Below are positions 16,253-23,616 of a DNA stretch of 23,616 nt, one piece after another. The translations under genes were made by a program, and so were the position numbers. The notes under the pieces are model-generated. The model was not told where the DNA came from and searched no databases. It saw only the letters and a program-made list of their open reading frames with translations. The stretch is from CAYPCH01 sp964409165 (lineage in GTDB: Bacteria; Bacillota; Clostridia; Acetivibrionales; Acetivibrionaceae): the NCBI GenBank assembly GCA_964409165.1, contig CAYPCH010000054.1, positions 1-23,616 of the forward strand, written 5' to 3'. How positions within the stretch are numbered: position 1 is the first letter of the stretch; the number at the start of each line of letters is the position of its first letter.

Positions 16253-16283
16253 GATACTACCCCTTACAGAATGATTTATTAAC

Positions 16284-16312
16284 TTTACTCACTTCATTGA
16301 AAACGTTATAAT
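16284..16312 (+). promoter_or_regulatory. Candidate sigma-A promoter of the cyclase gene
   Basis: TTTACT (16284-16289) and TATAAT (16307-16312) have 17 bp spacing, with a start expected near 16319. The region is AT-rich, so chance matches are likely. Confidence 0.4.
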
Positions 16313-16335
16313 AGAGATATAAGACTTTAATTAAT

Positions 16336-16364
16336 ATTATACATTAAATTTATTATAAATTCAA
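16336..16364 (-). promoter_or_regulatory. Candidate sigma-A promoter of the kinase gene
   Basis: On the minus strand TTGAAT (16364-16359) and TATAAT (16341-16336) have 17 bp spacing, with a start expected near 16329. This would make its transcript cross the cyclase promoter. Confidence 0.4.
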
Positions 16365-16392
16365 ATTTACTTTACTGTAGGGTGAAAAGCAT

Positions 16393-19300
16393 ATGATCTG
16401 TTTTAACTGCGGTATCAGTCTTCATAATAATGAAAAAAAAGAGTGCCGGTTGTGCGGAGTCAAATTTGCATTGACCTGTCAAGTCTGTAATTTTCCGAAT
16501 CCTGCCATGGGCAAATACTGTTTCAATTGCGGGTCAAAAATAACAAGGCTTGAAGATATAAGTTCTGTCAGGAACTTTGATAAACTTTCCGAAAACCGCA
16601 GAAATGTGGCAGTAATATTTGCGGATGTTTCGGGCTTTACTGCACTGTCTGAAAAAATGGATCCAGAGGAAGTAAGAGAGCTTATCAATGAATGTTTTAA
16701 TTATATAACAAGACCTGTTTACGAGCTGGAAGGCACAATAGACAAGTATATAGGAGACTGTGTAATGATTCTTTTCGGTGCAAAATATATACACAGTGAT
16801 GATGCAAAACGGGCTGTCCGGTGTAGCATGAAAATGCTGGATCTAATAAAGGAGTTTTCGGAAGAAAGGCTTTCATCAAAAGGATTGGTGCTCACGCTGT
16901 CAATCGGAATAAACTATGGTCTTGTAGTTACAGGAAGTGTCGGAAATGCCTTTGACAAGGATTATACCGTTATGGGAGATATTGTTAACACAGCACAAAG
17001 GTTGCAATCCAATGCGCAAAAAGGGACTGTTCTTGTTTCCGAATCTGTATATATTGATACAAAGGATAGCATCAGTTATTCACAGGCAAAGGAAATCAGT
17101 GTGAAAAACAAGGAAAAGCCGGTAAGGTGCTATACGTTGTTGAAAATAAATGTGGAGCATGTTTATGGACTCAATAATACTTTTGTGGGAAGGCAAAATG
17201 AGATAAATACGCTTGTTTCCATATACAATAACACCCTGAATGCAGGTACAAGGTGCGTAAAAGTTATTGGTGAAGTGGGTGTGGGTAAGACAAGTATTCT
17301 CAGAGAGTTTTACTCAAGACTCGGGAATGATGTAAAGAAGATTTGGGTTGACATAAATTCACTTTCGCAGAACAGAGTTTACTATACTGTTTCAAATATA
17401 CTTATGGGCATTATGAATATGAATGCGGTAGACAATGTTAACGTTAAACAGAGAAGATTAATGTCTTTCCTCGATTACATCCTTGCTGATTCAAATGAAG
17501 AGGAGATTAAGAGAAATTATGATTTCTTGGGGCTTATTTTGGGGCTTTCACGGGACAATGAGTTTCAGAACATATTGAATTCTATGAGCTTTGACAGTAT
17601 CAGAAGGGAGATAATAAAGCAGCTGTATGTTTTCTTTTCAAAGCTATCAAGAAAATACAGGATTATTATTGCTGTTGATGATATACACTGGTCTGACACC
17701 AATTCGCTTCATATAATAAAAGAGCTGATAGGGATGCTTTCTGTTTCAAATATCATGTTTGTTTTTTCTTCAAGGTATGAGGTGGAAGAGCTTTCGGACA
17801 TGGAGGAAAGCTACAGTTGCCAGACTTTGAAACTTAAGACGCTTGACAGAAAAGCTACCCGGGAACTTGTGTTAAAGCTCTTAGGGTGTAGCAGCATAGA
17901 GAAAGCTTTCTTTGATTTGATTGTAAAGTTTACCAAAGGTAATCCTCTTTATATTTGTGAGTTTATTCAGAACGTAATCAGGTCGGAAAGCTTTACAATA
18001 AAAGATGATACTGCATGCATTGATATAAATGAAATAACATCACTTCCAAGAAATATTCAAAGCCTTATTCTTGCCAATTTGTCGGAGCTTAACGAAATGA
18101 CAAGGAATTTTTTACAGGTTGCATCGGTAATAGGAAGAGAATTTAACCTTTCGGTTATTGCAGCCCTTCTTAAGTACAATATTGAAGATGTCAATGATAT
18201 ACTGAGGCTTCCGGTTCATATGAATATAATTTCCCTTAAAACCGCATATACAACTTCCGGCGTTGTTGAAAGGGTTTTTGGGTTTAATCAGGATATGGAG
18301 AGGGAGGCTATATATGACAGTATCCTTAATAAGGATAAGAAAGAACTTCACTCTAAAACGGGCGAAATAATCGAGTCGATATATGCCAAGGAAATAGAAG
18401 ACTATTATGAGATTCTTTTTACCCATTTTGGCAAAGCAGGTCAAAACAAGAAGGCTTCTGATTACGCCTTTAAAACTGCTATAAAAAACAAAGACAATTA
18501 TAATTTCACAAATGCTCTTACTTATTATAACGAATTTCTGAAACTGCCACAGGACGATAATGATCCGGAAAATAAATCCAGGGTCATGTATGCATATAAG
18601 GATATTGGGTATATCAACTTTATTATTGCAAACTATGATTTGGCACTGGAAAACTTAAACAAGGCACTTTCCCTTGCCAGACTTTATGATGACATATACT
18701 CAATAAAACTTATGATTGCTGAAGTTTATAAGGAGCAGGACGCATATGACAACGCTATTTTGATACTTGATGAAATTCAGCCTAAAATTAAAAGGGAAAA
18801 CATTCTCTACGGAAAGCTGCTTCAGATGAAATGCAGTGTACTGAGGATTCTTGGAAATCCAGAAGCTCTCAATATTGCAAAAAAGTCTGAAGAACTTCTG
18901 ACTGCTACAAGAGATTATGAAAACCTTTCGGAGACTATGAACCAAGCGGGTATAATATACTACACCTTGGGGGAAATATCCGATTCCCTGTTTTACATGG
19001 ACAAGTCATACAAGTATGCAGAAAAGATAAACAACCTTGCCATTATGGCCAAAGTGTCGGGAAACCTTGGGGCTGTATACCATGCCACCGGTATGATATC
19101 AAAGGCGCAGGAATTCTTTGATAAGTCCATCCATGTTTCAAGAAAAATATCCGATCAGCAGGGATATATTGCGGGCTGTATAAATCTCGGCATACTCTAT
19201 ATGGATAAGGGGCTGTTTTCCAAGGCAGAGGTTCTGTTCAATGAGGCAATAAGCATTTCACGGGAAATAGCGTCAAGACTCAATGAAAGTGTTGCGCTTA

Positions 19301-19917
19301 CCAACATAGGAGATATAATGTATGAAAGAGGGCTCAAGGATGAGGCACTTGAATACTATAATAAATCACTTGAGATAGTAAGGGAAATCAATGTACCCAT
19401 AGGGGAAGGTATAAACTATATAAGCAGTGCAAGGCTGTATATTGAAATGGAGCAGAATGACAGGATTCCTGAAATGCTTGAGACATCATACAAAATATTC
19501 AATGAAGCTGGTGAAATTGCATATTTGAGTGATTATTACAGATATAAGGCGTTGCATGAGCTTATGACGGGCGATGCAAATAAAGCCTTGGAGTACTGTG
19601 AGAAGGCTATTTCCATAGCGGAAGATGTAAGAAGCGACATGAGAAAAATTAAGGCTTTAAGGCTTAAGGGCAATATTTTGGCATGCCTTGATGACCACCT
19701 TTCAAAGGCTATTGACCTGTTTACCGAATCAATAACCCTGTCCCACCAGCTAGAGTCTGATTATGAAGCTGCAAAAGGATATCTTGGAAGGCTTGAGCTT
19801 TACAAACAGTTGGACAACACTACTCTGGCCGAAGCGGATTTGTCTTATGCAAAAGAGTGCATAGGAAAAGTTGACCGTTGCCGTCTAAGTGAAATTATCG
19901 AAAGCTATATGTTATAG
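16393..19917 (+). CDS. Zinc-ribbon / class III adenylate cyclase / STAND ATPase / TPR protein
   Basis: The protein has 1174 residues and should be cytoplasmic. A double zinc ribbon opens it (Cys pairs 3/6, 18/21, 29/32, 43/46). The cyclase domain (about 70-250) has both metal-binding Asp (D78 in FADVSGF, D122 in KYIGDCVM), K118 and T192 at the purine-selecting positions, and the transition-state pair N199/R203, so it should make cAMP. An AAA/STAND ATPase follows (about 265-560) with Walker A G293-T300 and IIIAVDDIHWSD ending its Walker B at D429-D430. From about 680 to 1150 lie TPR repeats. Such proteins couple ligand or partner binding at the TPR part to the ATPase switch and the cyclase. 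GGTGA precedes the ATG. The stop is 3 bp from the convergent activator gene. No cAMP receptor gene is nearby. Confidence 0.9.
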   Translation: MICFNCGISLHNNEKKECRLCGVKFALTCQVCNFPNPAMGKYCFNCGSKITRLEDISSVRNFDKLSENRRNVAVIFADVSGFTALSEKMDPEEVRELINECFNYITRPVYELEGTIDKYIGDCVMILFGAKYIHSDDAKRAVRCSMKMLDLIKEFSEERLSSKGLVLTLSIGINYGLVVTGSVGNAFDKDYTVMGDIVNTAQRLQSNAQKGTVLVSESVYIDTKDSISYSQAKEISVKNKEKPVRCYTLLKINVEHVYGLNNTFVGRQNEINTLVSIYNNTLNAGTRCVKVIGEVGVGKTSILREFYSRLGNDVKKIWVDINSLSQNRVYYTVSNILMGIMNMNAVDNVNVKQRRLMSFLDYILADSNEEEIKRNYDFLGLILGLSRDNEFQNILNSMSFDSIRREIIKQLYVFFSKLSRKYRIIIAVDDIHWSDTNSLHIIKELIGMLSVSNIMFVFSSRYEVEELSDMEESYSCQTLKLKTLDRKATRELVLKLLGCSSIEKAFFDLIVKFTKGNPLYICEFIQNVIRSESFTIKDDTACIDINEITSLPRNIQSLILANLSELNEMTRNFLQVASVIGREFNLSVIAALLKYNIEDVNDILRLPVHMNIISLKTAYTTSGVVERVFGFNQDMEREAIYDSILNKDKKELHSKTGEIIESIYAKEIEDYYEILFTHFGKAGQNKKASDYAFKTAIKNKDNYNFTNALTYYNEFLKLPQDDNDPENKSRVMYAYKDIGYINFIIANYDLALENLNKALSLARLYDDIYSIKLMIAEVYKEQDAYDNAILILDEIQPKIKRENILYGKLLQMKCSVLRILGNPEALNIAKKSEELLTATRDYENLSETMNQAGIIYYTLGEISDSLFYMDKSYKYAEKINNLAIMAKVSGNLGAVYHATGMISKAQEFFDKSIHVSRKISDQQGYIAGCINLGILYMDKGLFSKAEVLFNEAISISREIASRLNESVALTNIGDIMYERGLKDEALEYYNKSLEIVREINVPIGEGINYISSARLYIEMEQNDRIPEMLETSYKIFNEAGEIAYLSDYYRYKALHELMTGDANKALEYCEKAISIAEDVRSDMRKIKALRLKGNILACLDDHLSKAIDLFTESITLSHQLESDYEAAKGYLGRLELYKQLDNTTLAEADLSYAKECIGKVDRCRLSEIIESYML

Positions 19918-19920
19918 GGT

Positions 19921-20868
19921 TTATAGCTTCAGTTCCTTGATTTTCTTGTAAATGAAGGGAACAGACATGTTAATGAGACGTGCGGTTTTTTCTATATTTC
20001 CATTGCATTGGGAGAGGGCGTTTGATAAAAACTCCTGCTCCTTTTGACGCATGTAGTCCTTGTAGCAATTATGAATAGAAGCTCCGGTATTTGAATGGAA
20101 GGTATCTTTAAAAAATGCATTAAGGTCGATGGTTCTGCAATTTGAGAAAATAACAGCCCTTTCGATGAAATTTTTAAGCTCACGTATGTTGCCGGGCCAA
20201 TTATATGACGAAAGACGGTCATAATCCTTTTCTGTCAGAAGATTGATTTCCCTGCCGGTTTCAGCTGAATATTTTTTTACATAATAATTAGATATCTCAA
20301 GGATGTCATGACCTCTTTTCCTTAATGGGGGAAGCTTGATTTCTATAACTGCCAGCCTATAGTATAGATCTGCCCGAAAAAGGTTATTATGAATTTTATC
20401 TAAAAGGTTGCGATTGGTAGCTACAATAAATCTGGCATTGGTTTTCTTGTAATGTGTATCTCCCACTCTACGATAAAGTCTATCTTCAAAGAGCTGAAGC
20501 AGTTTGCTCTGTATTGAAGCAGATGCGTTTTCAATCTCATCGAAGAAGATGGTACCATCTTCAGCTACATCGATAAGCCCCTTTTTTGATGCAACAGCAC
20601 CTGTAAAAGCTCCTTTTTCATAACCAAAGATTTCGCTTTCAAATATGTTTTCGCCAATGTTTGGTATTGTTATTTTGACAAAGGGCTTGTTTTTTCGCAC
20701 TGAGTCGTTAAAATGTATCCATCTTGCGACAAGTTCCTTACCAGTGCCGGTTTCTCCTGTTATGAGAACACTTGAGTTGATATTTAAAATATTCTTGAAC
20801 CGCAAGATAAAAGCTAAAGTATTATTACCTATAATATCAAAGTCCTCAAACAGAGTATTCTGATTCAT
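19921..20868 (-). CDS. Sigma-54-dependent activator (AAA+ plus Fis-type HTH), PspF-like
   Basis: The protein has 315 residues. It starts almost directly with the AAA+ domain: Walker A G38-E45, the sigma-54 contacting loop GAFTGA at 86-91, and Walker B GTIFFDE with D110-E111. Sensor and arginine-finger stretches (FRADLYYRL) follow. A Fis-type helix-turn-helix ends it (about 280-315, NGNIEKTARLINMSVPFIYKKI). There is no N-terminal receiver, GAF or PAS domain, so its activity must be set by a partner protein or by its amount, as for PspF. AGGAG precedes the ATG. It is divergent from a gene with a perfect -24/-12 promoter, the obvious target. Confidence 0.9.
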   Translation of the reverse strand: MNQNTLFEDFDIIGNNTLAFILRFKNILNINSSVLITGETGTGKELVARWIHFNDSVRKNKPFVKITIPNIGENIFESEIFGYEKGAFTGAVASKKGLIDVAEDGTIFFDEIENASASIQSKLLQLFEDRLYRRVGDTHYKKTNARFIVATNRNLLDKIHNNLFRADLYYRLAVIEIKLPPLRKRGHDILEISNYYVKKYSAETGREINLLTEKDYDRLSSYNWPGNIRELKNFIERAVIFSNCRTIDLNAFFKDTFHSNTGASIHNCYKDYMRQKEQEFLSNALSQCNGNIEKTARLINMSVPFIYKKIKELKL

Positions 20869-21003
20869 AAATAGCGCTCCTAGGGATTTTTTTTTAAAAT
20901 GCTTTATTCTTATAATTATATATCGGTATAATTTTTTATATAATTATATACAAAAAAGAAATTTTTAATTAAAAAAGCTTTTTTTAAAGCATGAAAAGCT
21001 TAC
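20869..21003. other. AT-rich divergent intergenic stretch
   Basis: This stretch carries the leader and presumably the promoter of the activator gene on the minus strand, but no box pair is convincing. A short palindrome A6-GC-T7 lies at 20971-20985. Low melting energy or bending could help loop formation between activator sites and the sigma-54 promoter. Confidence 0.3.
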
Positions 21004-21074
21004 GCATAGGACATTAGTCCTATGCAATAATTAGGATTGCAGGACTATGAAAAAAAGCGTAGAGTAGGTCTATG
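21004..21074 (+). promoter_or_regulatory. Candidate enhancer sites (UAS) for the sigma-54 activator
   Basis: GCATAGGAC (21004-21012) and GTCCTATGC (21017-21025) form a perfect 9-bp inverted repeat with a 4-nt spacer. Two more copies of the half-site CATAGNMC lie in reverse orientation at 21042-21049 and 21067-21074. The three reverse half-sites start exactly 25 bp apart (21017, 21042, 21067). The inverted repeat is centred about 100 bp upstream of the -24 element, a normal distance for an enhancer-binding protein. Confidence 0.6.
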
Positions 21075-21112
21075 TTACTGAATTTAAGCTTTTTTATAAA
21101 ACTATGCTATTT

Positions 21113-21128
21113 TGGCACGGTTCTTGCG
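21113..21128 (+). promoter_or_regulatory. Sigma-54 (-24/-12) promoter
   Basis: TGGCAC, five bases, then TTGCG: the invariant GG (21114-21115) and GC (21126-21127) have the required 10 bp between them. Transcription should begin near 21139, giving a leader of about 64 nt before the ATG at 21203. It lies next to the divergent activator gene, which supports function. Confidence 0.88.
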
Positions 21129-21202
21129 TTTAATATAAGTACAAGCATTATTTATTGAAACTTGACATAAACCCCGGTGCTTATTATAAAAGGAGGTTGC
21201 TT

Positions 21203-21646
21203 ATGCGTAACAAGAAGTTAATTGCTGTCCTGATAATGGTTACATTACTGATGACGTTGGTACCTGCTACAGCTTTTGCTGGTCCGTATAAAGCAAAATA
21301 TACACATAGCCAGATAACAACCAAACCTATCATATTTGAAGATACAATAAGGGTTACTGAAAGAGGAGGCGACTTCAGAGTAGGCTTTGTTACACTGCGT
21401 TTTAAGAAGGGGTTCCTTCCTAAGGATCAGCTTCCTGCAGTATTCAAAGTAAAGGTATGCGCTAAAGATGGAAAAGTAGGTATTGATGTAAATCCTGATA
21501 CCGAAAAGTTTTTGAAGAACGTACAGATAAAGGTAGACAGGTATAACGGTTTATTGTACGACCAAAACAAGGGTAAAAATGTCTATGTCAGTGTAAAGCC
21601 GCAAATGATAATAGCATGGCATTTTTCCTGGTACAGGTTTAGGTAG
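21203..21646 (+). CDS. Small secreted protein of unknown function under sigma-54 control
   Basis: The protein has 147 residues. The ATG at 21203 is chosen because AGGAGG (21191-21196) lies just before it; an upstream in-frame start at 21155 precedes this binding site. A clear signal peptide (MRNKKL, hydrophobic core, cleavage after AFA at 26) leads to a mature part of about 121 residues, basic and probably beta-stranded, with a single Cys (VKVCAKDGK). It ends in an aromatic stretch (IIAWHFSWYRFR). I recognise no family. No wall-anchor, dockerin or LysM is seen, so it may be free in the medium or wall-associated by charge. It is a single-gene unit with its own terminator. Confidence 0.8.
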   Translation: MRNKKLIAVLIMVTLLMTLVPATAFAGPYKAKYTHSQITTKPIIFEDTIRVTERGGDFRVGFVTLRFKKGFLPKDQLPAVFKVKVCAKDGKVGIDVNPDTEKFLKNVQIKVDRYNGLLYDQNKGKNVYVSVKPQMIIAWHFSWYRFR

Positions 21647-21673
21647 ATAGGTCTATGAATAATTGATGTTTTT

Positions 21674-21725
21674 AACTTCCCATCAGAGTAGATTGTGTGA
21701 CGATCTGTTCTGACGGGAAGTTTTT
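21674..21725 (+). terminator. Rho-independent terminator of the secreted-protein gene
   Basis: AACTTCCCATCAGA (21674-21687) pairs with TCTGACGGGAAGTT (21709-21722) with a single mismatch, and an inner AGAT/ATCT pair. Five T follow. Confidence 0.9.
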
Positions 21726-21816
21726 GTATATATCGTACAATATAATAAAAAAAAGTATATGTCCAACCCTTATATGAATATGCTTATTGTAGATTTGTAT
21801 ATAGGGGTGAGGGTTA

Positions 21817-22533
21817 ATGATTCTGATAATAAGAAGAGATAAAGTTGTCATGTTGGCATTGGTATTTGCACTGCTTATTGCAATATATAGTCTTGGACCG
21901 GCAATGGGTTCGAAAGCACTTCAAGTTGTAAATAACGCATCACAAAAGATTGTAGTGCTAGACCCCGGGCATGGAGGGGAGGACCCGGGAGCTACCAGCG
22001 ATTACAGCGGGATATCTGAAAAAAATATAAATTTATACATCGCACTGAGAGTAAAAGAACAGCTTGAAGCTGAAGGTTTCAAGGTTGTTATGACCAGGCA
22101 GGAGGATGCATTGAACTATAAAGAGGGAACAAAGGGGTATAATAATAAAAGGATGCAAGACCTTACAGGGCGTAAAAGAATAATTGATGAGTCCAGAGCC
22201 TCCATTGCGGTAAGCATACATTTAAATAAGTTCGGTCAGACTCAATATTCAGGAGCACAGACTTTTTTCCCTCCTAGGTCTCCTGAGAGCAAGACGCTTG
22301 CAGAGTGTCTGCAAAAATCATTAAAGGAAATAATTAATCCCGAAAATAAGAGGGAAGCGCTTGTAAAAAGCACAGAGCTTATAATACTGAGAAATGTTAA
22401 AGTACCGACAGTCATAGTGGAATGTGGTTTTCTTTCAAACCGGGAAGAGGAACAAAAGCTTGCAACAAAGGAGTACCAGGATAAATTGGCTTACGCAATT
22501 AAGGAAGGTATCAAGAAATATTTCGAAGAGTAG
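21817..22533 (+). CDS. cwlD: N-acetylmuramoyl-L-alanine amidase, CwlD-like
   Basis: The protein has 238 residues, the usual CwlD length. An N-terminal membrane segment or signal (about 10-30) exports it. The Amidase_3 zinc site is H52 (DPGHGGEDPGA), E68 and H135 (VSIHLN), with catalytic E202 (VECGFLSN). GAQTFF (around 146-151) fits the CwlD branch. In Bacillus this enzyme cleaves the peptide side chain from muramic acid during spore cortex synthesis, giving the muramic lactam needed for germination. GGGGTGAGGG precedes the ATG. No sporulation sigma promoter could be identified in 21727-21816. No other cortex gene is adjacent. Confidence 0.85.
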   Translation: MILIIRRDKVVMLALVFALLIAIYSLGPAMGSKALQVVNNASQKIVVLDPGHGGEDPGATSDYSGISEKNINLYIALRVKEQLEAEGFKVVMTRQEDALNYKEGTKGYNNKRMQDLTGRKRIIDESRASIAVSIHLNKFGQTQYSGAQTFFPPRSPESKTLAECLQKSLKEIINPENKREALVKSTELIILRNVKVPTVIVECGFLSNREEEQKLATKEYQDKLAYAIKEGIKKYFEE

Positions 22534-22537
22534 AAGA

Positions 22538-22570
22538 ACATATACATACATACATACACACACATATATA
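22538..22570. repeat. Simple CATA/CA repeat
   Basis: Tandem CATA units pass into CACA and TATA steps between the cwlD stop codon and its terminator. It is the kind of tract that changes length by slippage, but in a 3' region it is unlikely to affect expression. Confidence 0.6.
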
Positions 22571-22587
22571 GCCTTGTGGTTTTCAGA

Positions 22588-22641
22588 GATACGGTCATGA
22601 TGAGGAATGTCTTCCTAAGTTGCCGTATCCTTTTGTTTTTT
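22588..22641 (+). terminator. Rho-independent terminator of cwlD
   Basis: GATACGG (22588-22594) pairs with CCGTATC (22623-22629), with an inner AGGAA/TTCCT stem, followed by TTTTGTTTTTT. Confidence 0.8.
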
Positions 22642-22674
22642 ACATATTACGTTAGTTGCGGGTACATTTGTTTA

Positions 22675-22692
22675 AATTTGTTGAAACAAATT
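22675..22692. promoter_or_regulatory. 8-bp palindrome, possible operator
   Basis: AATTTGTT, two bases, then AACAAATT lies about 30 bp upstream of a TATAAT (22721-22726) that precedes the next gene. That -10 box has no good -35. Function is speculative. Confidence 0.3.
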
Positions 22693-22767
22693 AAGCAATG
22701 CTGAGAGAATGGAAAAGTAATATAATAGTATATAGGTTATGTAAACTAAAGACAAGGAGGATTAGTA

Positions 22768-23580
22768 ATGCACAAACCAAAGATTGTGTTAATACCATCT
22801 GTTTTAGTTGCACTTCTGTTTGCATTTGCAATTCCCGTCATGGCAGCACCGTCGGATAAAACCGGAATTTCGGTGGATAATCAAATTTTTTACAGCAATC
22901 TAATATGTAAGAGGGAAAACGGTATTATAATGGTACCTGCTTCTGAACTTGCAAAATCACTTGGAGGGAATTTTGACTACGACAGTAATACAATGACAGG
23001 CACGTTAAGCTATGGTGAAAATCAACTGGACTTCTGGCTCGATAGCAGTGTTGCAAAGCACAACGGCAAGTACATCAATGCACCTGCACCAATGAAAGTA
23101 ACAGGATTGAGGTTTATGGTGCCTGCATTATTCAGTTATGACAAACTGGGAGCCGAAGCGTATGATAATGTTTACAAAAACATGATTATGGTATTCAAAC
23201 CGGAAGGTAGCAAACTGATTTACAGTATCATGCAGGGAGATACATTATGGATAATTTCACAGGGTTTCAACACATCTATAAGTACTATTAAAGCCAATAA
23301 TGGTTTGAGCAGTGACATGATATATGTGGGACAAAAGCTTTACATAAAGGATTTTAAAGCAAATAATGTAAAGTATGATGCTTTTACTTCAAACAGTGCT
23401 ACTGTCAGCACAGGTACAAGCCTTAATGTCAAAGCTGTAGGTTATCTCAAACCCTGGACAGAAGTAAAAATAACCGGAAAAAACGCAAGTTGGTTTAAGG
23501 TGGAAACTCCTGTGGGAAAAGGATATATTCACGATAGTGTAACATGGATTAAGCAGGACATATTGAAAATGTCAAGATAA
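22768..23580 (+). CDS. Secreted wall protein: copper amine oxidase N-like, LysM, SH3-like
   Basis: The protein has 270 residues. A signal peptide ends near VMA-A (26-27). Residues about 33-150 match the copper amine oxidase N-terminal-like domain common in clostridial exported proteins (IIMVPASELAKSLGGNFDYDSNTMT, LRFMVPALF); this domain is not catalytic. A LysM follows (about 151-195: YSIMQGDTLWIISQGFNTSISTIKANNGLSSDMIYVGQKLYI), which binds peptidoglycan or chitin-like glycans. The last 65 residues (TSLNVKAVGYLKPWTEVKITGKNASWFKVETPVGKGYIH) fit a bacterial SH3-like domain. Overall it is a wall-binding protein without an evident enzyme domain. AAGGAGG precedes the ATG. Confidence 0.8.
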   Translation: MHKPKIVLIPSVLVALLFAFAIPVMAAPSDKTGISVDNQIFYSNLICKRENGIIMVPASELAKSLGGNFDYDSNTMTGTLSYGENQLDFWLDSSVAKHNGKYINAPAPMKVTGLRFMVPALFSYDKLGAEAYDNVYKNMIMVFKPEGSKLIYSIMQGDTLWIISQGFNTSISTIKANNGLSSDMIYVGQKLYIKDFKANNVKYDAFTSNSATVSTGTSLNVKAVGYLKPWTEVKITGKNASWFKVETPVGKGYIHDSVTWIKQDILKMSR

Positions 23581-23583
23581 AAA

Positions 23584-23611
23584 TGCACATTTTTTATAAT
23601 ATAAAAGTGCA
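23584..23611 (+). terminator. Inverted repeat after the last gene, possible terminator
   Basis: TGCAC (23584-23588) pairs with GTGCA (23607-23611), extended by TTTT/AAAA with a bulged A. The window ends before a T-run could be checked. Confidence 0.35.
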
Positions 23612-23616
23612 CAATT

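Noticed and set aside
21155..21202. Longer N-terminus of the secreted protein
   Set aside because: It would put the ribosome binding site inside the coding region and spoil the signal peptide.

Overview
The window comes from a low-GC, spore-forming, cellulose-degrading clostridium of the Acetivibrio/Ruminiclostridium (Clostridium thermocellum-like) type. The evidence is two secreted proteins with type I dockerins carrying the Ser-Thr recognition pair, a CwlD-type cortex amidase, strong purine-rich ribosome binding sites, and long AT-rich intergenic regions. No rRNA, tRNA, CRISPR array or transposase gene was seen.

Layout. (1) 1-2331: a terminator of an off-window gene. Then a consensus sigma-A promoter, an 18-bp perfect inverted repeat and a structured leader precede a Nudix/winged-helix regulator of NrtR type, followed by a radical SAM protein of the SPL class. 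(2) 2332-6674: two cellulosomal genes, a dockerin-CotH kinase-like protein and a GH30-dockerin glycosidase. Between and around them lie a 126-nt imperfect palindrome, a second copy of the structured motif found before the Nudix gene, and a strong terminator. (3) 6675-7857: a 34-bp perfect palindrome (MITE/REP-like) abuts a reading frame with no start of its own. Next to it is a small Cys-containing protein on the minus strand. (4) 7858-8790: a receiver-GGDEF-like protein with a GGDDF signature. (5) 8791-14526: a 10-bp phased repeat, a 19-bp tandem repeat, and a complete peptide/nickel-type ABC importer operon (binding lipoprotein, two permeases, one fused double ATPase). (6) 14543-21646: a signalling block. 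It holds an orphan cytoplasmic GAF histidine kinase, a divergent 1174-residue zinc-ribbon/adenylate cyclase/STAND-ATPase/TPR protein, and a PspF-like sigma-54 activator without a sensor domain. Facing the activator is a small secreted protein with a textbook -24/-12 promoter and evenly spaced CATAGNMC half-sites. (7) 21817-23580: CwlD and a secreted copper-amine-oxidase-N/LysM/SH3-like wall protein.

How the parts may work together. The most coherent novel unit is in region 6. The activator at 19921-20868 has an intact GAFTGA loop and is divergent from the only convincing sigma-54 promoter in the window, which drives an exported protein of unknown function. The kinase and the cyclase share one 140-bp divergent promoter region, and the cyclase runs tail-to-tail with the activator with 3 bp between them. 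This arrangement suggests, but does not prove, a pathway in which cytoplasmic sensing by the GAF kinase and cAMP/STAND protein is linked to sigma-54 control of the secreted product. The cellulosomal pair and the peptide importer are ordinary accessory metabolism for such a host.
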